64,000 bases of DNA from Actibacterium ureilyticum (lineage in GTDB: Bacteria; Pseudomonadota; Alphaproteobacteria; Rhodobacterales; Rhodobacteraceae): positions 868,001-932,000 of the forward strand of contig NZ_NSBT01000037.1 in assembly GCF_002285435.1 (NCBI RefSeq), read 5' to 3'. The notes below the pieces were generated by a model. That model had not been told where the DNA came from. It did no database searches and was given only the letters and a program-made list of their open reading frames with translations. A program made the translations under genes and the position numbers. Numbering within the stretch: the first letter of the stretch is position 1; each line of letters starts with the position of its first letter. Shown here piece after piece: positions 53,951 through 62,709 of the stretch.

Positions 53951-55332
53951 AGCAGGACGGCCCCGGCCAGGCCCAGAAACGCGAAGAAGCCCACGACATC
54001 GGTTACGGTGGTCACGAAGGCGCCCGAGGCCAGCGCCGGGTCCACGCCCGCGCGTTCCAGCGCCACCGGGATCAGGATGCCAGCCAGCCCCGCGATCACC
54101 AGGTTCACGACCATCGCCACAGCGATCACCACACCAAGCATGACCGGGCCGAACCAAAGCGCGCCGACAATGCCCATCACCACGGCGAAGATCACGCCAT
54201 TGACCAGGCCCACCATCGCCTCGCGTCGGACAACGCGCCAGACGTTGCTGCCGGTCAAGTCCTTGGTGGCCAGCGCGCGCACCGCGACGGTCAGGCTTTG
54301 CGTGCCCGCGTTGCCCCCCATCGAGGCCACGATCGGCATCAGCACCGCCAGCGCCACGAATTGCGCGATGGTGTCTTCGAACTGGGCGATGACCATCGAG
54401 GCCAGGATCGCCGTCACCAGGTTGACCGCCAGCCATGGCAGCCGCTGCCGGGTGGTTTCGATCACCCGGTCGCTCAGGCTGCTTTCGCCGACACCGGCCA
54501 GGCGCAGGATGTCTTCCTCGTGCTCTTCGTCCAGCACCGCCATCGCGTCGTCGATGGTCACCATCCCAATCAGCCGCCCGTCATCATCGACCACGGGCGC
54601 CGAGATCAGGTGATACTGGTTGAAGGCATAGGCGACCTCGGATTCCGATTGCAGGACCGGGATGGTCAGGAAATTGGCCTCGAATATGCGGGTCAGCGGG
54701 ACCGACCGCTTGGCCGAAAGAAGCTTGCCCAGCGAAACATATCCCACCGGTTTCATACGCGGATCGACGACGAAGATGTGATAGAATTCTTCGGGCAGCG
54801 CCTTCTTGTTGCTGCGCAGATGGTCGATGGCGTCGCCCACGGTCCAGTGTTCTGGCGCGGCCACGACCTCGCGCTGCATCAGGCGGCCGGCCGAGAATTC
54901 AGGATAGGTCAGCGCCTGTTCGACGGCGACACGGTCGGTGTCTTCCAGCGCGTCCAGAACCGCGGTCTGGTGGGTTTCGTCCAGATCCTCGACCAGGTCG
55001 ACGACATCGTCGGATTCCAGCGCCCGGACGGCATCGGCCAGCACGTCCCTGGGCAGGAATTCGATCACCTCGTCGCGGATGCTTTCATCCAGTTCCGACA
55101 GCACCTCGCCATCGAAGAAGCGCGCGCCCAGGAACAGGATCTCGCGCCGGTGGCTGCTGTCGACCTGTTCCAGAAGGTCGGCGATGTCGGCGGCGTGCAG
55201 CGGCTCCAGCAGCTCGCCCAGACGGTCGCCATCCCCGGCGGCGACGGCCATGCGGATGGCCGCAAACGTGCCGGCGTCCAGGGCATAGGCCGCCTCGTCG
55301 TGTTCGGTCTCGGTAACGATGTCGTCCGCCAT
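53947..55332 (-). CDS. mgtE: Magnesium transporter MgtE
   Basis: 461 aa. The N-terminal superhelical domain (~15-140; LEPLHAADIADLLEQVD; VVDLVEDLDETHQTAVL), two CBS domains (~150-270) that close the channel at high Mg2+, then five TM helices with LMPIVASMGGNAGTQSLTVA, the selectivity-related stretch. Gated Mg2+ channel. No M-box-like leader seen in the upstream gap. First gene of a run mgtE-5-FCL-ymdB on minus. Confidence 0.95.
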   Translation of the reverse strand: MADDIVTETEHDEAAYALDAGTFAAIRMAVAAGDGDRLGELLEPLHAADIADLLEQVDSSHRREILFLGARFFDGEVLSELDESIRDEVIEFLPRDVLADAVRALESDDVVDLVEDLDETHQTAVLDALEDTDRVAVEQALTYPEFSAGRLMQREVVAAPEHWTVGDAIDHLRSNKKALPEEFYHIFVVDPRMKPVGYVSLGKLLSAKRSVPLTRIFEANFLTIPVLQSESEVAYAFNQYHLISAPVVDDDGRLIGMVTIDDAMAVLDEEHEEDILRLAGVGESSLSDRVIETTRQRLPWLAVNLVTAILASMVIAQFEDTIAQFVALAVLMPIVASMGGNAGTQSLTVAVRALATKDLTGSNVWRVVRREAMVGLVNGVIFAVVMGIVGALWFGPVMLGVVIAVAMVVNLVIAGLAGILIPVALERAGVDPALASGAFVTTVTDVVGFFAFLGLAGAVLL

Positions 55333-55452
55333 GCCTGCCCCCTGCGCTTTTGGCCCAGCTTAGACAATCCCGCCGTGCTGCAACAGCGAAGATTGCGTGA
55401 TTTACGCGCGCGCCGCCCGGGCCTAGGCTGGATCCGGCGGGAAAGGGATTCC

Positions 55453-56739
55453 ATGACAGGCCAACATCTTCTTCTGGGACAGGTGCTGCGGTTCGACGGT
55501 ACGCCCTTTGCCGATATCGGCGCCGCGCGGCATATCCGGCGGGGCGCCGTGCTGGTCGTGGATGGCCGGATCGCCGATCACGGCGATGCCGATGCGTTGT
55601 GCGCCGCCCATCCACAAGCGACGCGGCATGACTATGGCGCGGGGCTGATCACCGCGGGCTTCGTCGATGCGCATGTGCATTACCCGCAGACCGCCATCAT
55701 CGCCAGCTGGGGCAAGCGGCTGATCGACTGGCTGAACACCTATACCTTCCCCGAGGAGATGCGGTTTGGCGATCCCGATGTCGCGGCCGAGATCGCCGCG
55801 CGATACCTTGATCTGACGCTTTCACATGGCACCACAACCGCCTGTTCCTATTGCACAATCCACCCCGAAAGCGTCGATGCCTTCTTTACCGCTGCCCAGG
55901 CGCGGGGGCTGCGGGCGCTGGCGGGCAAGACCTGTATGGACCGCAACGCGCCGGACGGGCTGCGCGACACTGCCCAAGGCGCCTATGACGACAGCCGGGC
56001 GCTGCTGAACCGCTGGCATGGGGTGGATCGGCTGTCCTATGTCATCACGCCGCGCTTCTCGCCCACCTCGACCCCGGAACAGCTGGATGCGCTGGGGGCG
56101 CTTTGGGCCGAACACCCCGATTGCCTGATGCAAACCCATCTGAGCGAACAGGTGGACGAGGTCGAATGGGTGCATGACCTGTTCCCCGAGGCGCGCGATT
56201 ACCTGGACACCTATGAACGGTTCGGCCTGCTGGGTCCGGGCGCGGTTTTCGGGCATGCGATCCACCTGACCGGGCGGGAACGGGCGCGGCTGAAGGATAC
56301 CGGTGCCAGTCTGATCCATTGCCCGACCTCGAACACCTTCATCGGCTCGGGCCTTTTCGACATGGACGGGCTGATGGCCGAGGGGCAACGTATCGGGCTG
56401 GCGACCGATACCGGGGGCGGCTCCAGCTTTTCGATGCTGCGGACGATGGCGGCGGCCTATGAGGTCGCGCAGCTGATGGGCCGCGCGTTGCACCCGGCCG
56501 AGCTTTATTGGCTGGCCACCGCCGGGTCGGCGCAGGCGCTGCGGCTGGATGAAAAGATTGGCAATATCGCCAATGGTTTAGAGGCCGATCTTATCGTTCT
56601 GGATCTGGCCTCCACCCCCGCCATCGCGCAGCGGGCCGCGCGTGCCGATGATATATGGGAGGCGCTGTTTCCCACCATCATGATGGGCGATGACCGGGCG
56701 ATCCGGCAGGTCTGGATCGGCGGCGTGCCGCGCGGGTGA
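55453..56739 (+). CDS. guaD: Guanine deaminase
   Basis: 428-aa amidohydrolase converting guanine to xanthine. Metal ligands: H74 and H76 in FVDAHVHYPQ, a later His in QTHLSEQVDEVEWV and GHAIHL, and Asp in LATDTGGGSSFSML. CPTSNTFIGSGLF is typical. Start 55453 follows GAAAGGG. It converges on the 8-oxoguanine deaminase gene, which begins its stop one base later. Confidence 0.92.
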   Translation: MTGQHLLLGQVLRFDGTPFADIGAARHIRRGAVLVVDGRIADHGDADALCAAHPQATRHDYGAGLITAGFVDAHVHYPQTAIIASWGKRLIDWLNTYTFPEEMRFGDPDVAAEIAARYLDLTLSHGTTTACSYCTIHPESVDAFFTAAQARGLRALAGKTCMDRNAPDGLRDTAQGAYDDSRALLNRWHGVDRLSYVITPRFSPTSTPEQLDALGALWAEHPDCLMQTHLSEQVDEVEWVHDLFPEARDYLDTYERFGLLGPGAVFGHAIHLTGRERARLKDTGASLIHCPTSNTFIGSGLFDMDGLMAEGQRIGLATDTGGGSSFSMLRTMAAAYEVAQLMGRALHPAELYWLATAGSAQALRLDEKIGNIANGLEADLIVLDLASTPAIAQRAARADDIWEALFPTIMMGDDRAIRQVWIGGVPRG

Positions 56740-58077
56740 TCACCCCGCCAGACGCCGCGCCAGCCGGTTCTGATCCTCGATCGCCCGGGGCAGGTCGATG
56801 GTGGTGATCTGCCCGTCGCGCACCACTTGACGGCCCTCCACGAACAGGTCGCGCACCCGGGTCGGCCCCGCCAGCAACAGCGCGGCGGGATCCCAGCTGC
56901 CCGCGCTGTCGATGCCCGAAACATCCCAGATCGCCACATCGGCCCGCATGCCGGGGGCCAGATATCCGCAATCGTCGCGGCCCAGCACTTGGGCGCCGCC
57001 TCGGGTCGCGATCTCCAGCGCCTCGCGCGCGCTCATGGCATCGGCCCCGCGCGCCACACGTTGCAACAGCATCGCCTGCCGCGCCTCGGCCACCAGATTA
57101 CCCGCGTCGTTGCTGGCCGAACCATCGACACCCAGCCCCACGCGTACGCCCGCATCCAGCATCGCCCGCACCGGCGCGATGCCCGACCCCAGACGGCAGT
57201 TGGAACAGGGACAATGCGCAACGCCGGTTCCCGTTCTGGAAAACAAATCAACCTCTTGCGCGTCCAGCTTCACGCAATGGGCATGCCAGACATCGTCGCC
57301 GGTCCAACCCAGATCCTCGGCATATTGCCCCGGGCTGCAGCCGAACTGCGACAGGCTATAGGCGATATCCTCGTCATTCTCGGCCAGGTGGGTATGGAGC
57401 CGCACCCCCTTGTCGCGGGCCAGCAGCGCGGCGTCGCGCATCAGATCGCGGCTGACCGAGAACGGCGAACAGGGCGCGATGCCCACGCGCACCATCGCCC
57501 CCGGGCGCGGGTCGTGGAAGGCGTCGATCACCCGGATGCAATCATTCAGAATGGCGTCTTCCCGCTCGACCAGCGCGTCGGGCGGCAGGCCACCATCGGA
57601 TTCGCCGATGCTCATCGCGCCGCGCGTTGGCGCGAAGCGCAATCCGATCTGGCGCGCGGCGTCGATCGTATCCTCCAGCCGCGATCCGTTGGGATACAGG
57701 TACAGGTGATCGGAGCTGAGCGTGCAGCCCGACAGCGCCAGTTCCGCCAGACCGATCAGGGCGGACACCCGCATCTCCTCGGGCCCGAACCGCGCCCAGA
57801 TCGGATAGAGCGTCCGCAGCCAGCCGAACAGCAACGCATCCTGCCCGCCGGGAACCGCGCGGGTCAGCGTCTGATACAGGTGATGATGGGTGTTCACCAA
57901 ACCGGGCGTCACGACGCAGCCGCGCGCGTCGACCAGTTCCGCGCCATCGGCGGACAGCCCCACCCCGGCCTCGACCACCACGCCGTCGCGCAGCCGCAGA
58001 TCGGCGCCCGCCAGTTCGGCGCGCGTGTCGTCCATGGTGACGATCACGTCGGCATTGCGGATCAAGGTGTGGGCCAT
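56740..58077 (-). CDS. 8-oxoguanine deaminase (AtzA/TrzN-type amidohydrolase)
   Basis: 445 aa. H64-H-H66 in GLVNTHHHLYQTLTRAV; also LYLYPNGSRLEDTIDAARQI, LHTHLAENDEDIAYSLSQFG, WHAHCVKL, CPCSNCRLGSG and GVDGSASNDAG. These match 8-oxoguanine deaminases that clear oxidised guanine to 2,4,6-trihydroxypurine-type product. Related TrzN/AtzA enzymes share the fold, so activity is inferred. Stop abuts guaD's stop (convergent). Confidence 0.85.
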   Translation of the reverse strand: MAHTLIRNADVIVTMDDTRAELAGADLRLRDGVVVEAGVGLSADGAELVDARGCVVTPGLVNTHHHLYQTLTRAVPGGQDALLFGWLRTLYPIWARFGPEEMRVSALIGLAELALSGCTLSSDHLYLYPNGSRLEDTIDAARQIGLRFAPTRGAMSIGESDGGLPPDALVEREDAILNDCIRVIDAFHDPRPGAMVRVGIAPCSPFSVSRDLMRDAALLARDKGVRLHTHLAENDEDIAYSLSQFGCSPGQYAEDLGWTGDDVWHAHCVKLDAQEVDLFSRTGTGVAHCPCSNCRLGSGIAPVRAMLDAGVRVGLGVDGSASNDAGNLVAEARQAMLLQRVARGADAMSAREALEIATRGGAQVLGRDDCGYLAPGMRADVAIWDVSGIDSAGSWDPAALLLAGPTRVRDLFVEGRQVVRDGQITTIDLPRAIEDQNRLARRLAG

Positions 58078-58082
58078 GCGGC

Positions 58083-58886
58083 CTAGTCTTGCGGCGCGTG
58101 CCGCAGGATGTCCAGCGCGGCGGCGTGGATCGCGGGGTTCGCGGCGGCCAGAACCCGCCCGCCCATATGCACCGGCCCGCCCTGCCAGTCGGTGACGACG
58201 CCGCCCGCGGCCTCGATCACCGCAATCGGCGCCTGGATGTCATACGGGTAAAGCCCGGCCTCGATCACCAGGTCGATCTGCCCCAGCGCGATCAGCGCAT
58301 AGGCATAGCAATCCAGCCCGTAGCGGGTCAGCTTGACGCGGTCGCGCACCTGCTGGAACGCGGCGCGCTCGGCCTTGGACCCGATTTCGGGGAAGGTGGT
58401 GAACAGAACCGCATCGGCCAGATCGGCGGTCTCGCGCACCTTGAGCGGCGCGGTGCCATGCGGCCCCTGCAACTGCGCGCGGCCCAAGCCGCCCTCGAAC
58501 CGCTCGCCGATATGGGGCTGGTCGATGATGCCATATCGCGGACCGCTGTCATCCGACACCGCGATCAGCACGCCCCAGGTCGGGCTGCCCGACATGAAGG
58601 ACCGCGTTCCGTCGATGGGGTCCAGCACCCAGGTCAGGCCACTTTCGCTGGGCTTGTCGCCGAACTCCTCGCCCAGGATACCGTCCTGCGGGCGCCGCTC
58701 GGCCAGAATGGCGCGCATGGCCTGTTCGGCCGCGCGGTCGCCTTCGGTCACGGGATCGAACCCGCCGTCATGCTTGTTGTCGATGCCAAGACCCCGGCCG
58801 CGGAAATGCGCCAGGGTCTGAACCCGCGCCGCATCGGCCAAGGCATGGGCCGTTGCGATCAATTCGGTCTTTTCAGCATCGTTCAT
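58083..58886 (-). CDS. hisN: Inositol monophosphatase family / histidinol-phosphatase
   Basis: 267 aa. Metal motifs E73/E74 in ILGEEFGDK and DPIDGTRSF (89-97), with C-terminal LYPYDIQAPIAVIEAAGGVV. Rhodobacterales use an IMPase-type histidinol phosphatase (HisN), so this is the likely role; inositol monophosphatase or another sugar phosphatase is possible. Starts at 58886, 5 bp beyond the deaminase start region on the same strand. Confidence 0.8.
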   Translation of the reverse strand: MNDAEKTELIATAHALADAARVQTLAHFRGRGLGIDNKHDGGFDPVTEGDRAAEQAMRAILAERRPQDGILGEEFGDKPSESGLTWVLDPIDGTRSFMSGSPTWGVLIAVSDDSGPRYGIIDQPHIGERFEGGLGRAQLQGPHGTAPLKVRETADLADAVLFTTFPEIGSKAERAAFQQVRDRVKLTRYGLDCYAYALIALGQIDLVIEAGLYPYDIQAPIAVIEAAGGVVTDWQGGPVHMGGRVLAAANPAIHAAALDILRHAPQD

Positions 58887-58959
58887 TGCACGTCCCCGGT
58901 CGCCCTGCACCCTGTCGGGCGGTAGCCGCAAGCCGGGGGAAGGTCAAGCGATCCGGCGC

Positions 58960-59331
58960 TTACGCCGCATCGCTTAGCACACGCGCCAGCTCGAACAGGC
59001 GACGGCGCTGATTTTCGGGGATCGCGTAATAGGACCGGACCAGTTCCAGCGCCTCTTTGTCCGACAGCAGGTCGGCCGGCAGGCTGGCTTCGGTCTGGGC
59101 GCCCGCGTTCTTCTGGTCGAGCCCTTCGAAGAAGAAGCTGACCGGCACTTCCAATGCATCCGCGATATCCCAAAGCCGCGAGGCACTGACACGGTTCATT
59201 CCGGTTTCGTATTTCTGGATCTGTTGAAACTTGATCCCAACGCGTTCTGCCAGCTGCTGCTGGGTCATGCCGACCATCCACCGACGGTGGCGCACGCGTT
59301 TCCCCACGTGAACATCAACGGGATGTTTCAT
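58960..59331 (-). CDS. XRE-family transcriptional regulator (PraR-like)
   Basis: 123 aa. The N-terminal HTH covers ~8-62: GKRVRHRRWMVGMTQQQLAE, RVGIKFQQIQKYETGMNRVS. A short C-terminal tail follows: SDKEALELVRSYYAIPENQR. Resembles the PraR-type regulators of alphaproteobacteria. Autoregulation is likely but not shown; an AT-rich region lies upstream. Confidence 0.85.
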   Translation of the reverse strand: MKHPVDVHVGKRVRHRRWMVGMTQQQLAERVGIKFQQIQKYETGMNRVSASRLWDIADALEVPVSFFFEGLDQKNAGAQTEASLPADLLSDKEALELVRSYYAIPENQRRRLFELARVLSDAA

Positions 59332-59649
59332 TGGCGCACTCCTGTGTTACGCAGTTATGTATGCAATTTCCGTGCCAAACCCACGTCTCATCGCAAAAAT
59401 ATTTCAAATTTGCCCTATCGCGCTGTTTTACAGGCGAGTTTCCCCGGCTACCTGATGCACCTTACACAAAAACCTGCCATTTGGCATGTGTTGAATGATA
59501 AAAACGCAATTCTCGCCCTGCGTGTTTCGCGTTTTGCAATGCAATATGCAAAGCCTTTATCTTAACCTTTTGTTTTTATGACCAGAAAAAAACCGTTAAA
59601 CAGGGCAGCGAAACGATCACAAATTTTGGAAAACTGTACAAGGACAGGG
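59332..59649. other. 318-bp AT-rich intergenic region, XRE regulator / quinone reductase
   Basis: Divergent gap with a clearly lower GC than average. Contains a dyad TTTGCA-N8-TGCAAA (59533-59552) and AT-rich blocks near 59395-59410 and 59560-59580. No convincing ORF; an ATG frame from 59578 merges into the reductase and is likely leader. Confidence 0.55.
59533..59552. promoter_or_regulatory. Dyad TTTGCA-N8-TGCAAA upstream of the quinone reductase
   Basis: Perfect 6-bp half-sites, 8-bp spacing, about 98 bp before the reductase start. Similar in bases to the PccR-type motif but with different spacing; the binder could be the divergent XRE regulator. Confidence 0.4.
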
Positions 59650-60612
59650 ATGCGCGCACTTCAGGTAGAGAGAATCGGTACCGATCCGCTGATGGTTGAG
59701 GTCGACCGCCCCGAACCCGGCCCGAACGACGCCCTTGTGCGGATCGCGGCCTGCGGTCTGAACTTCGCCGATCTGCTGATGATCAAGGGCAGCTATCAGG
59801 AAACGCCGGAACCGCCCTTTACCCTGGGGCTGGAGATGGCGGGCACGGTCGACGCGCTTGGCGACGGGGCCGATCCGGCGCTGATGGGCCAGCGGGTCGC
59901 GGTTTTTGCCGGATCGGGCGGGCTGGCCGAATACGGCGCCTTTCCGGCCGCGCGCTGTGTCCCCCTGCCCGACCGGATGACGTTCGAGGAAGCCGCCGGG
60001 TTCCAGATCGCCTATGGCACCAGCCATGTCGCGCTGGACCACAAGGCGCGGCTGCAACCGGGCGAAACGCTGCTGGTGCTGGGCGCGGCGGGGGGCGTGG
60101 GCCTGACCGCGGTCGAGATCGGCAAGCTGATGGGCGCCCGTGTCATCGCCGTGGCGCGGGGGGCCGAAAAGCTGGCGGTGGCCGAGCGCGCGGGCGCCGA
60201 TCACCTGATCGACGCGGAATCCGACGATCTGCGCGGTCAGCTCAAGGCCCTGGGCGGGGTCGACGTGATCTATGACGCGGTGGGCGGAAGCTTGTGCGAA
60301 CAGGCCTTTCGCGCCTGCAACCCCGAGGCACGCATCCTGCTGATCGGTTTCGCCAGCGGCCAGGTGCCGGTGATCAAGCCCAATCACCTGCTGGTCAAGA
60401 ATGTCTCGCTTCTGGGGCTGTACTGGGGCGGCTATCTGAATTTCCGCCCCGAGGTTCTGACCGACAGCATGGCGCAACTGTTCGACTGGTACGATGCGGG
60501 CAAGCTCAGCCCGCCGGTCGGGCATGTGCTGCCCTTCGACCAGGCGCTTGAGGGGCTGGCCATGCTGCGCGAGCGGCGCTCGACCGGCAAGGTGGTTATC
60601 CGACTGCCCTGA
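59650..60612 (+). CDS. Zinc-free MDR quinone oxidoreductase
   Basis: 320 aa. NADPH-binding GAAGGVGLTAVEIGKLMGAR after a GroES-like N-domain with RIAACGLNFADLLMIKGSYQ; PFTLGLEMAGTV. It lacks the Cys/His zinc ligands of alcohol dehydrogenases, so it is a zeta-crystallin-type quinone reductase. Start 59650 has AAGGA upstream. 3' end overlaps the LysR gene by 17 bp on the opposite strand. Confidence 0.88.
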   Translation: MRALQVERIGTDPLMVEVDRPEPGPNDALVRIAACGLNFADLLMIKGSYQETPEPPFTLGLEMAGTVDALGDGADPALMGQRVAVFAGSGGLAEYGAFPAARCVPLPDRMTFEEAAGFQIAYGTSHVALDHKARLQPGETLLVLGAAGGVGLTAVEIGKLMGARVIAVARGAEKLAVAERAGADHLIDAESDDLRGQLKALGGVDVIYDAVGGSLCEQAFRACNPEARILLIGFASGQVPVIKPNHLLVKNVSLLGLYWGGYLNFRPEVLTDSMAQLFDWYDAGKLSPPVGHVLPFDQALEGLAMLRERRSTGKVVIRLP

Positions 60613-61474
60613 TGCGCGACACCGGCACGTTGGCATAGCCCTGGCGGATCAAATCCGCCAGCGCCCCGCTCAGCGGGTCCTTGGGGTCGGCCACATACAT
60701 GTTGATCGACTGCGCCGGCAACTCGGGCAGCGCGCCGCCGTGGTGGATCACCTCGAGCTGTGGCGGTTCGGACCCCTCCAGCATCACGCCCACGGCCAGA
60801 TCGGCGCTGACCGTCGCCTCAATCGTGCGATCCGATTCGGTATCCACCGCGCGCTCCCAGCCGATCCCGTCGCGATCCAGAACCGCGATGGCCAGCGGGT
60901 GAAACCGGCAATGCCGTGACGACCCGATCCGCAGCGGCCGCTGGCGCCAGCAATTGCCGCCGGGCGCGCCGATCCAGCGCAGCGGAATGGTTGTCAGACG
61001 CTCGGCATTTCCCGCGACCTCGTCCTCGGTCGTCAGGATCAGGTCGCATTCCCCCTTTGCGAATTGCTGCTTCAGATCGTTGGTATAGGACGAGATCAGC
61101 TGCACCTTCACGCGCGGAAACTCTGCCGCGAACCGTTGCAGCACCTGCGGCACCACCGGATAGATGATGTCATGCGGCACGCCCAGCAGGACCTCGCCCT
61201 CGAACGCGGTGTCGGTCAGGCGGCTGTAGATCTCGTCGTTCAAGTCCAGCATCCGCCGCGCATAGCTGAGCAACTGCTCGCCCGATGCGGTCAGCGCGAT
61301 CTGCCGCGCGCTGCGGTCCAGAAGCGTGGTGTCCAGCGATTCCTCCAACCGTTTCAGCTGCATCGACACCGCCGATTGCGTCAGGTTCAGGAACCCGGCG
61401 GCGCGGGTCACCCCGCCGGTATCGGCCACGGTCACGAAAGAGCGCAGGGCGGTCAGGTCGAGATTTCTGGGCAC
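60596..61474 (-). CDS. LysR-type transcriptional regulator
   Basis: 292 aa. HTH in AAGFLNLTQSAVSMQLKRLE after MPRNLDLTALRSFVTVADTG. Effector domain includes LGVPHDIIYPVVPQVLQRFA and PLRWIGAPGGNCWRQRPLRI. Divergent from the DUF1127 gene and convergent with the quinone reductase; either could be a target. Confidence 0.9.
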   Translation of the reverse strand: MPRNLDLTALRSFVTVADTGGVTRAAGFLNLTQSAVSMQLKRLEESLDTTLLDRSARQIALTASGEQLLSYARRMLDLNDEIYSRLTDTAFEGEVLLGVPHDIIYPVVPQVLQRFAAEFPRVKVQLISSYTNDLKQQFAKGECDLILTTEDEVAGNAERLTTIPLRWIGAPGGNCWRQRPLRIGSSRHCRFHPLAIAVLDRDGIGWERAVDTESDRTIEATVSADLAVGVMLEGSEPPQLEVIHHGGALPELPAQSINMYVADPKDPLSGALADLIRQGYANVPVSRIRAVG

Positions 61475-61594
61475 ATCACGTTCCTTGATGGTTCAGATAA
61501 AAATCATTCGTTTGATTTATGACATGCGGCACGGCACATATCAAGCATGTTCATGGGTAACCAAACACCCATCACAGAAACGAAAGGAAACGAC

Positions 61595-61810
61595 ATGGCA
61601 CATTCGATTATCGAGCGTCACCCCGCCCGCGCCGCCGCTGCCGGTGGCGTTCTCCCCCGTATCTATCGCGCATTCGCCGTCGCCGAGCAGCGCCACAAGC
61701 TGGCCCAGATGGACGATGCGCGCCTTGCCGATATCGGTGTCACCCGCGCCCAGGCCCGCGCCGAAGCGCGCCGCCCCTTCTGGGATGTCCCCAAGGGTTG
61801 GAAAGCATAA
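61595..61810 (+). CDS. DUF1127 small protein
   Basis: 71 aa. The C-terminal motif LAQMDDARLADIGVTRAQAR is the DUF1127 hallmark; basic and Arg-rich, ending RRPFWDVPKGWKA. Short DUF1127 proteins bind RNA and affect sRNA stability or phosphate stress in relatives; the same is inferred. Start 61595 is chosen because GAAAGGAAACGAC precedes it. Confidence 0.85.
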   Translation: MAHSIIERHPARAAAAGGVLPRIYRAFAVAEQRHKLAQMDDARLADIGVTRAQARAEARRPFWDVPKGWKA

Positions 61811-61847
61811 GCGAAACCGTCGGAAATCCGGACGGAAACACTTGAAA

Positions 61848-61867
61848 ATTGGCGCATACTCGCCAAT
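61848..61867 (+). terminator. Hairpin after the DUF1127 gene
   Basis: ATTGGCG (61848-61854), loop CATACT, CGCCAAT (61861-61867), then ATTT. Plausible weak terminator or stabiliser 38 bp past the stop. Confidence 0.45.
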
Positions 61868-61925
61868 ATTTACCCCAAAGCGGCTGTCCGACCGGATGGC
61901 CGTCCCTGGTAACATGGAGGCTTGA

Positions 61926-62648
61926 ATGGCTGAATTTGATACGATCCGCGCAGGTCAGGCGGGCGTCCGCACTGCGCAGATTGACGAGGGCCTGCGCGCC
62001 CATATGAACAAGGTCTACGGCACGATGTCGGGTGGCCTTCTGGTGACCGCGCTGGTGGCGTGGGCCGTTGGCACGAACGATGCGATGGTCAGCGCGATCT
62101 TCGCAACGCCGCTGAAATGGCTGGTGATGTTCGCGCCGCTGATCATGGTTTTCGCCTTTGGCGCGATGATCAACCGCCTGTCGGCCGCCGGTGCGCAACT
62201 GTTCTTCTATGCCTTCGCGGCGATGATGGGCCTGTCGATCAGCTATATCATGGTGGTCTTCACCGGCATCTCGATCGCACAGACCTTCCTGATCACCTCG
62301 ATCGCATTCGCCGGCCTGTCGCTTTGGGGCTATACCACCAAGAAAGACATCTCGGGCTGGGGCAGCTTCCTGATCATGGGTGTGATCGGCCTGATCGTGG
62401 CGTCGATCGTGAACATCTTCCTGGGCAGCCCGGCGCTGATGTTCGCAATCTCGGTGATCGGCGTGCTGATCTTCGCGGGCCTGACCGCTTATGATACGCA
62501 GAAGATCAAGACCGATTACCTGCAGCACGCGCATGCGATGGACAGTGAATGGCTGGGCAAAGCGGCGATCATGGGCGCACTGAACCTGTACCTGGACTTC
62601 ATCAACATGTTCATGTTCCTGCTGCAGCTGTTCGGCAGCCGCGAGTGA
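61926..62648 (+). CDS. Bax inhibitor-1/YccA family membrane protein
   Basis: 240 aa, about seven TM helices. The N-terminus MAEFDTIRAGQAGVRTAQID and KVYGTMSGGLLVTALVAWAV are followed by the C-terminal SEWLGKAAIMGALNLYLDFI, NMFMFLLQLFG typical of this family (YbhL/YccA). Inner membrane; a Ca2+ leak or FtsH-interaction role is known in relatives. Ends at a strong terminator. Confidence 0.9.
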   Translation: MAEFDTIRAGQAGVRTAQIDEGLRAHMNKVYGTMSGGLLVTALVAWAVGTNDAMVSAIFATPLKWLVMFAPLIMVFAFGAMINRLSAAGAQLFFYAFAAMMGLSISYIMVVFTGISIAQTFLITSIAFAGLSLWGYTTKKDISGWGSFLIMGVIGLIVASIVNIFLGSPALMFAISVIGVLIFAGLTAYDTQKIKTDYLQHAHAMDSEWLGKAAIMGALNLYLDFINMFMFLLQLFGSRE

Positions 62649-62672
62649 TCCGCGCGAACATCTGAAAACACC

Positions 62673-62700
62673 AAGGCCGGCATCACGCCGGCCTTTTTCT
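62673..62700 (+). terminator. Intrinsic terminator after the Bax-inhibitor gene
   Basis: AAGGCCGGC (62673-62681), 5-nt loop, GCCGGCCTT (62687-62695), then TTTCT. A clear terminator on plus that could also serve the facing GT39 gene. Confidence 0.85.
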
Positions 62701-62709
62701 TGTGCGGTG

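Noticed and set aside
53854-55452. Upstream half of the long plus-strand frame that contains guaD
   Set aside because: This part lies antisense to mgtE; guaD starts at 55453 with its own ribosome site.
55333-55452. Possible Mg2+ riboswitch upstream of mgtE
   Set aside because: The gap between mgtE and guaD is only 120 bp and shows no M-box-like helices.
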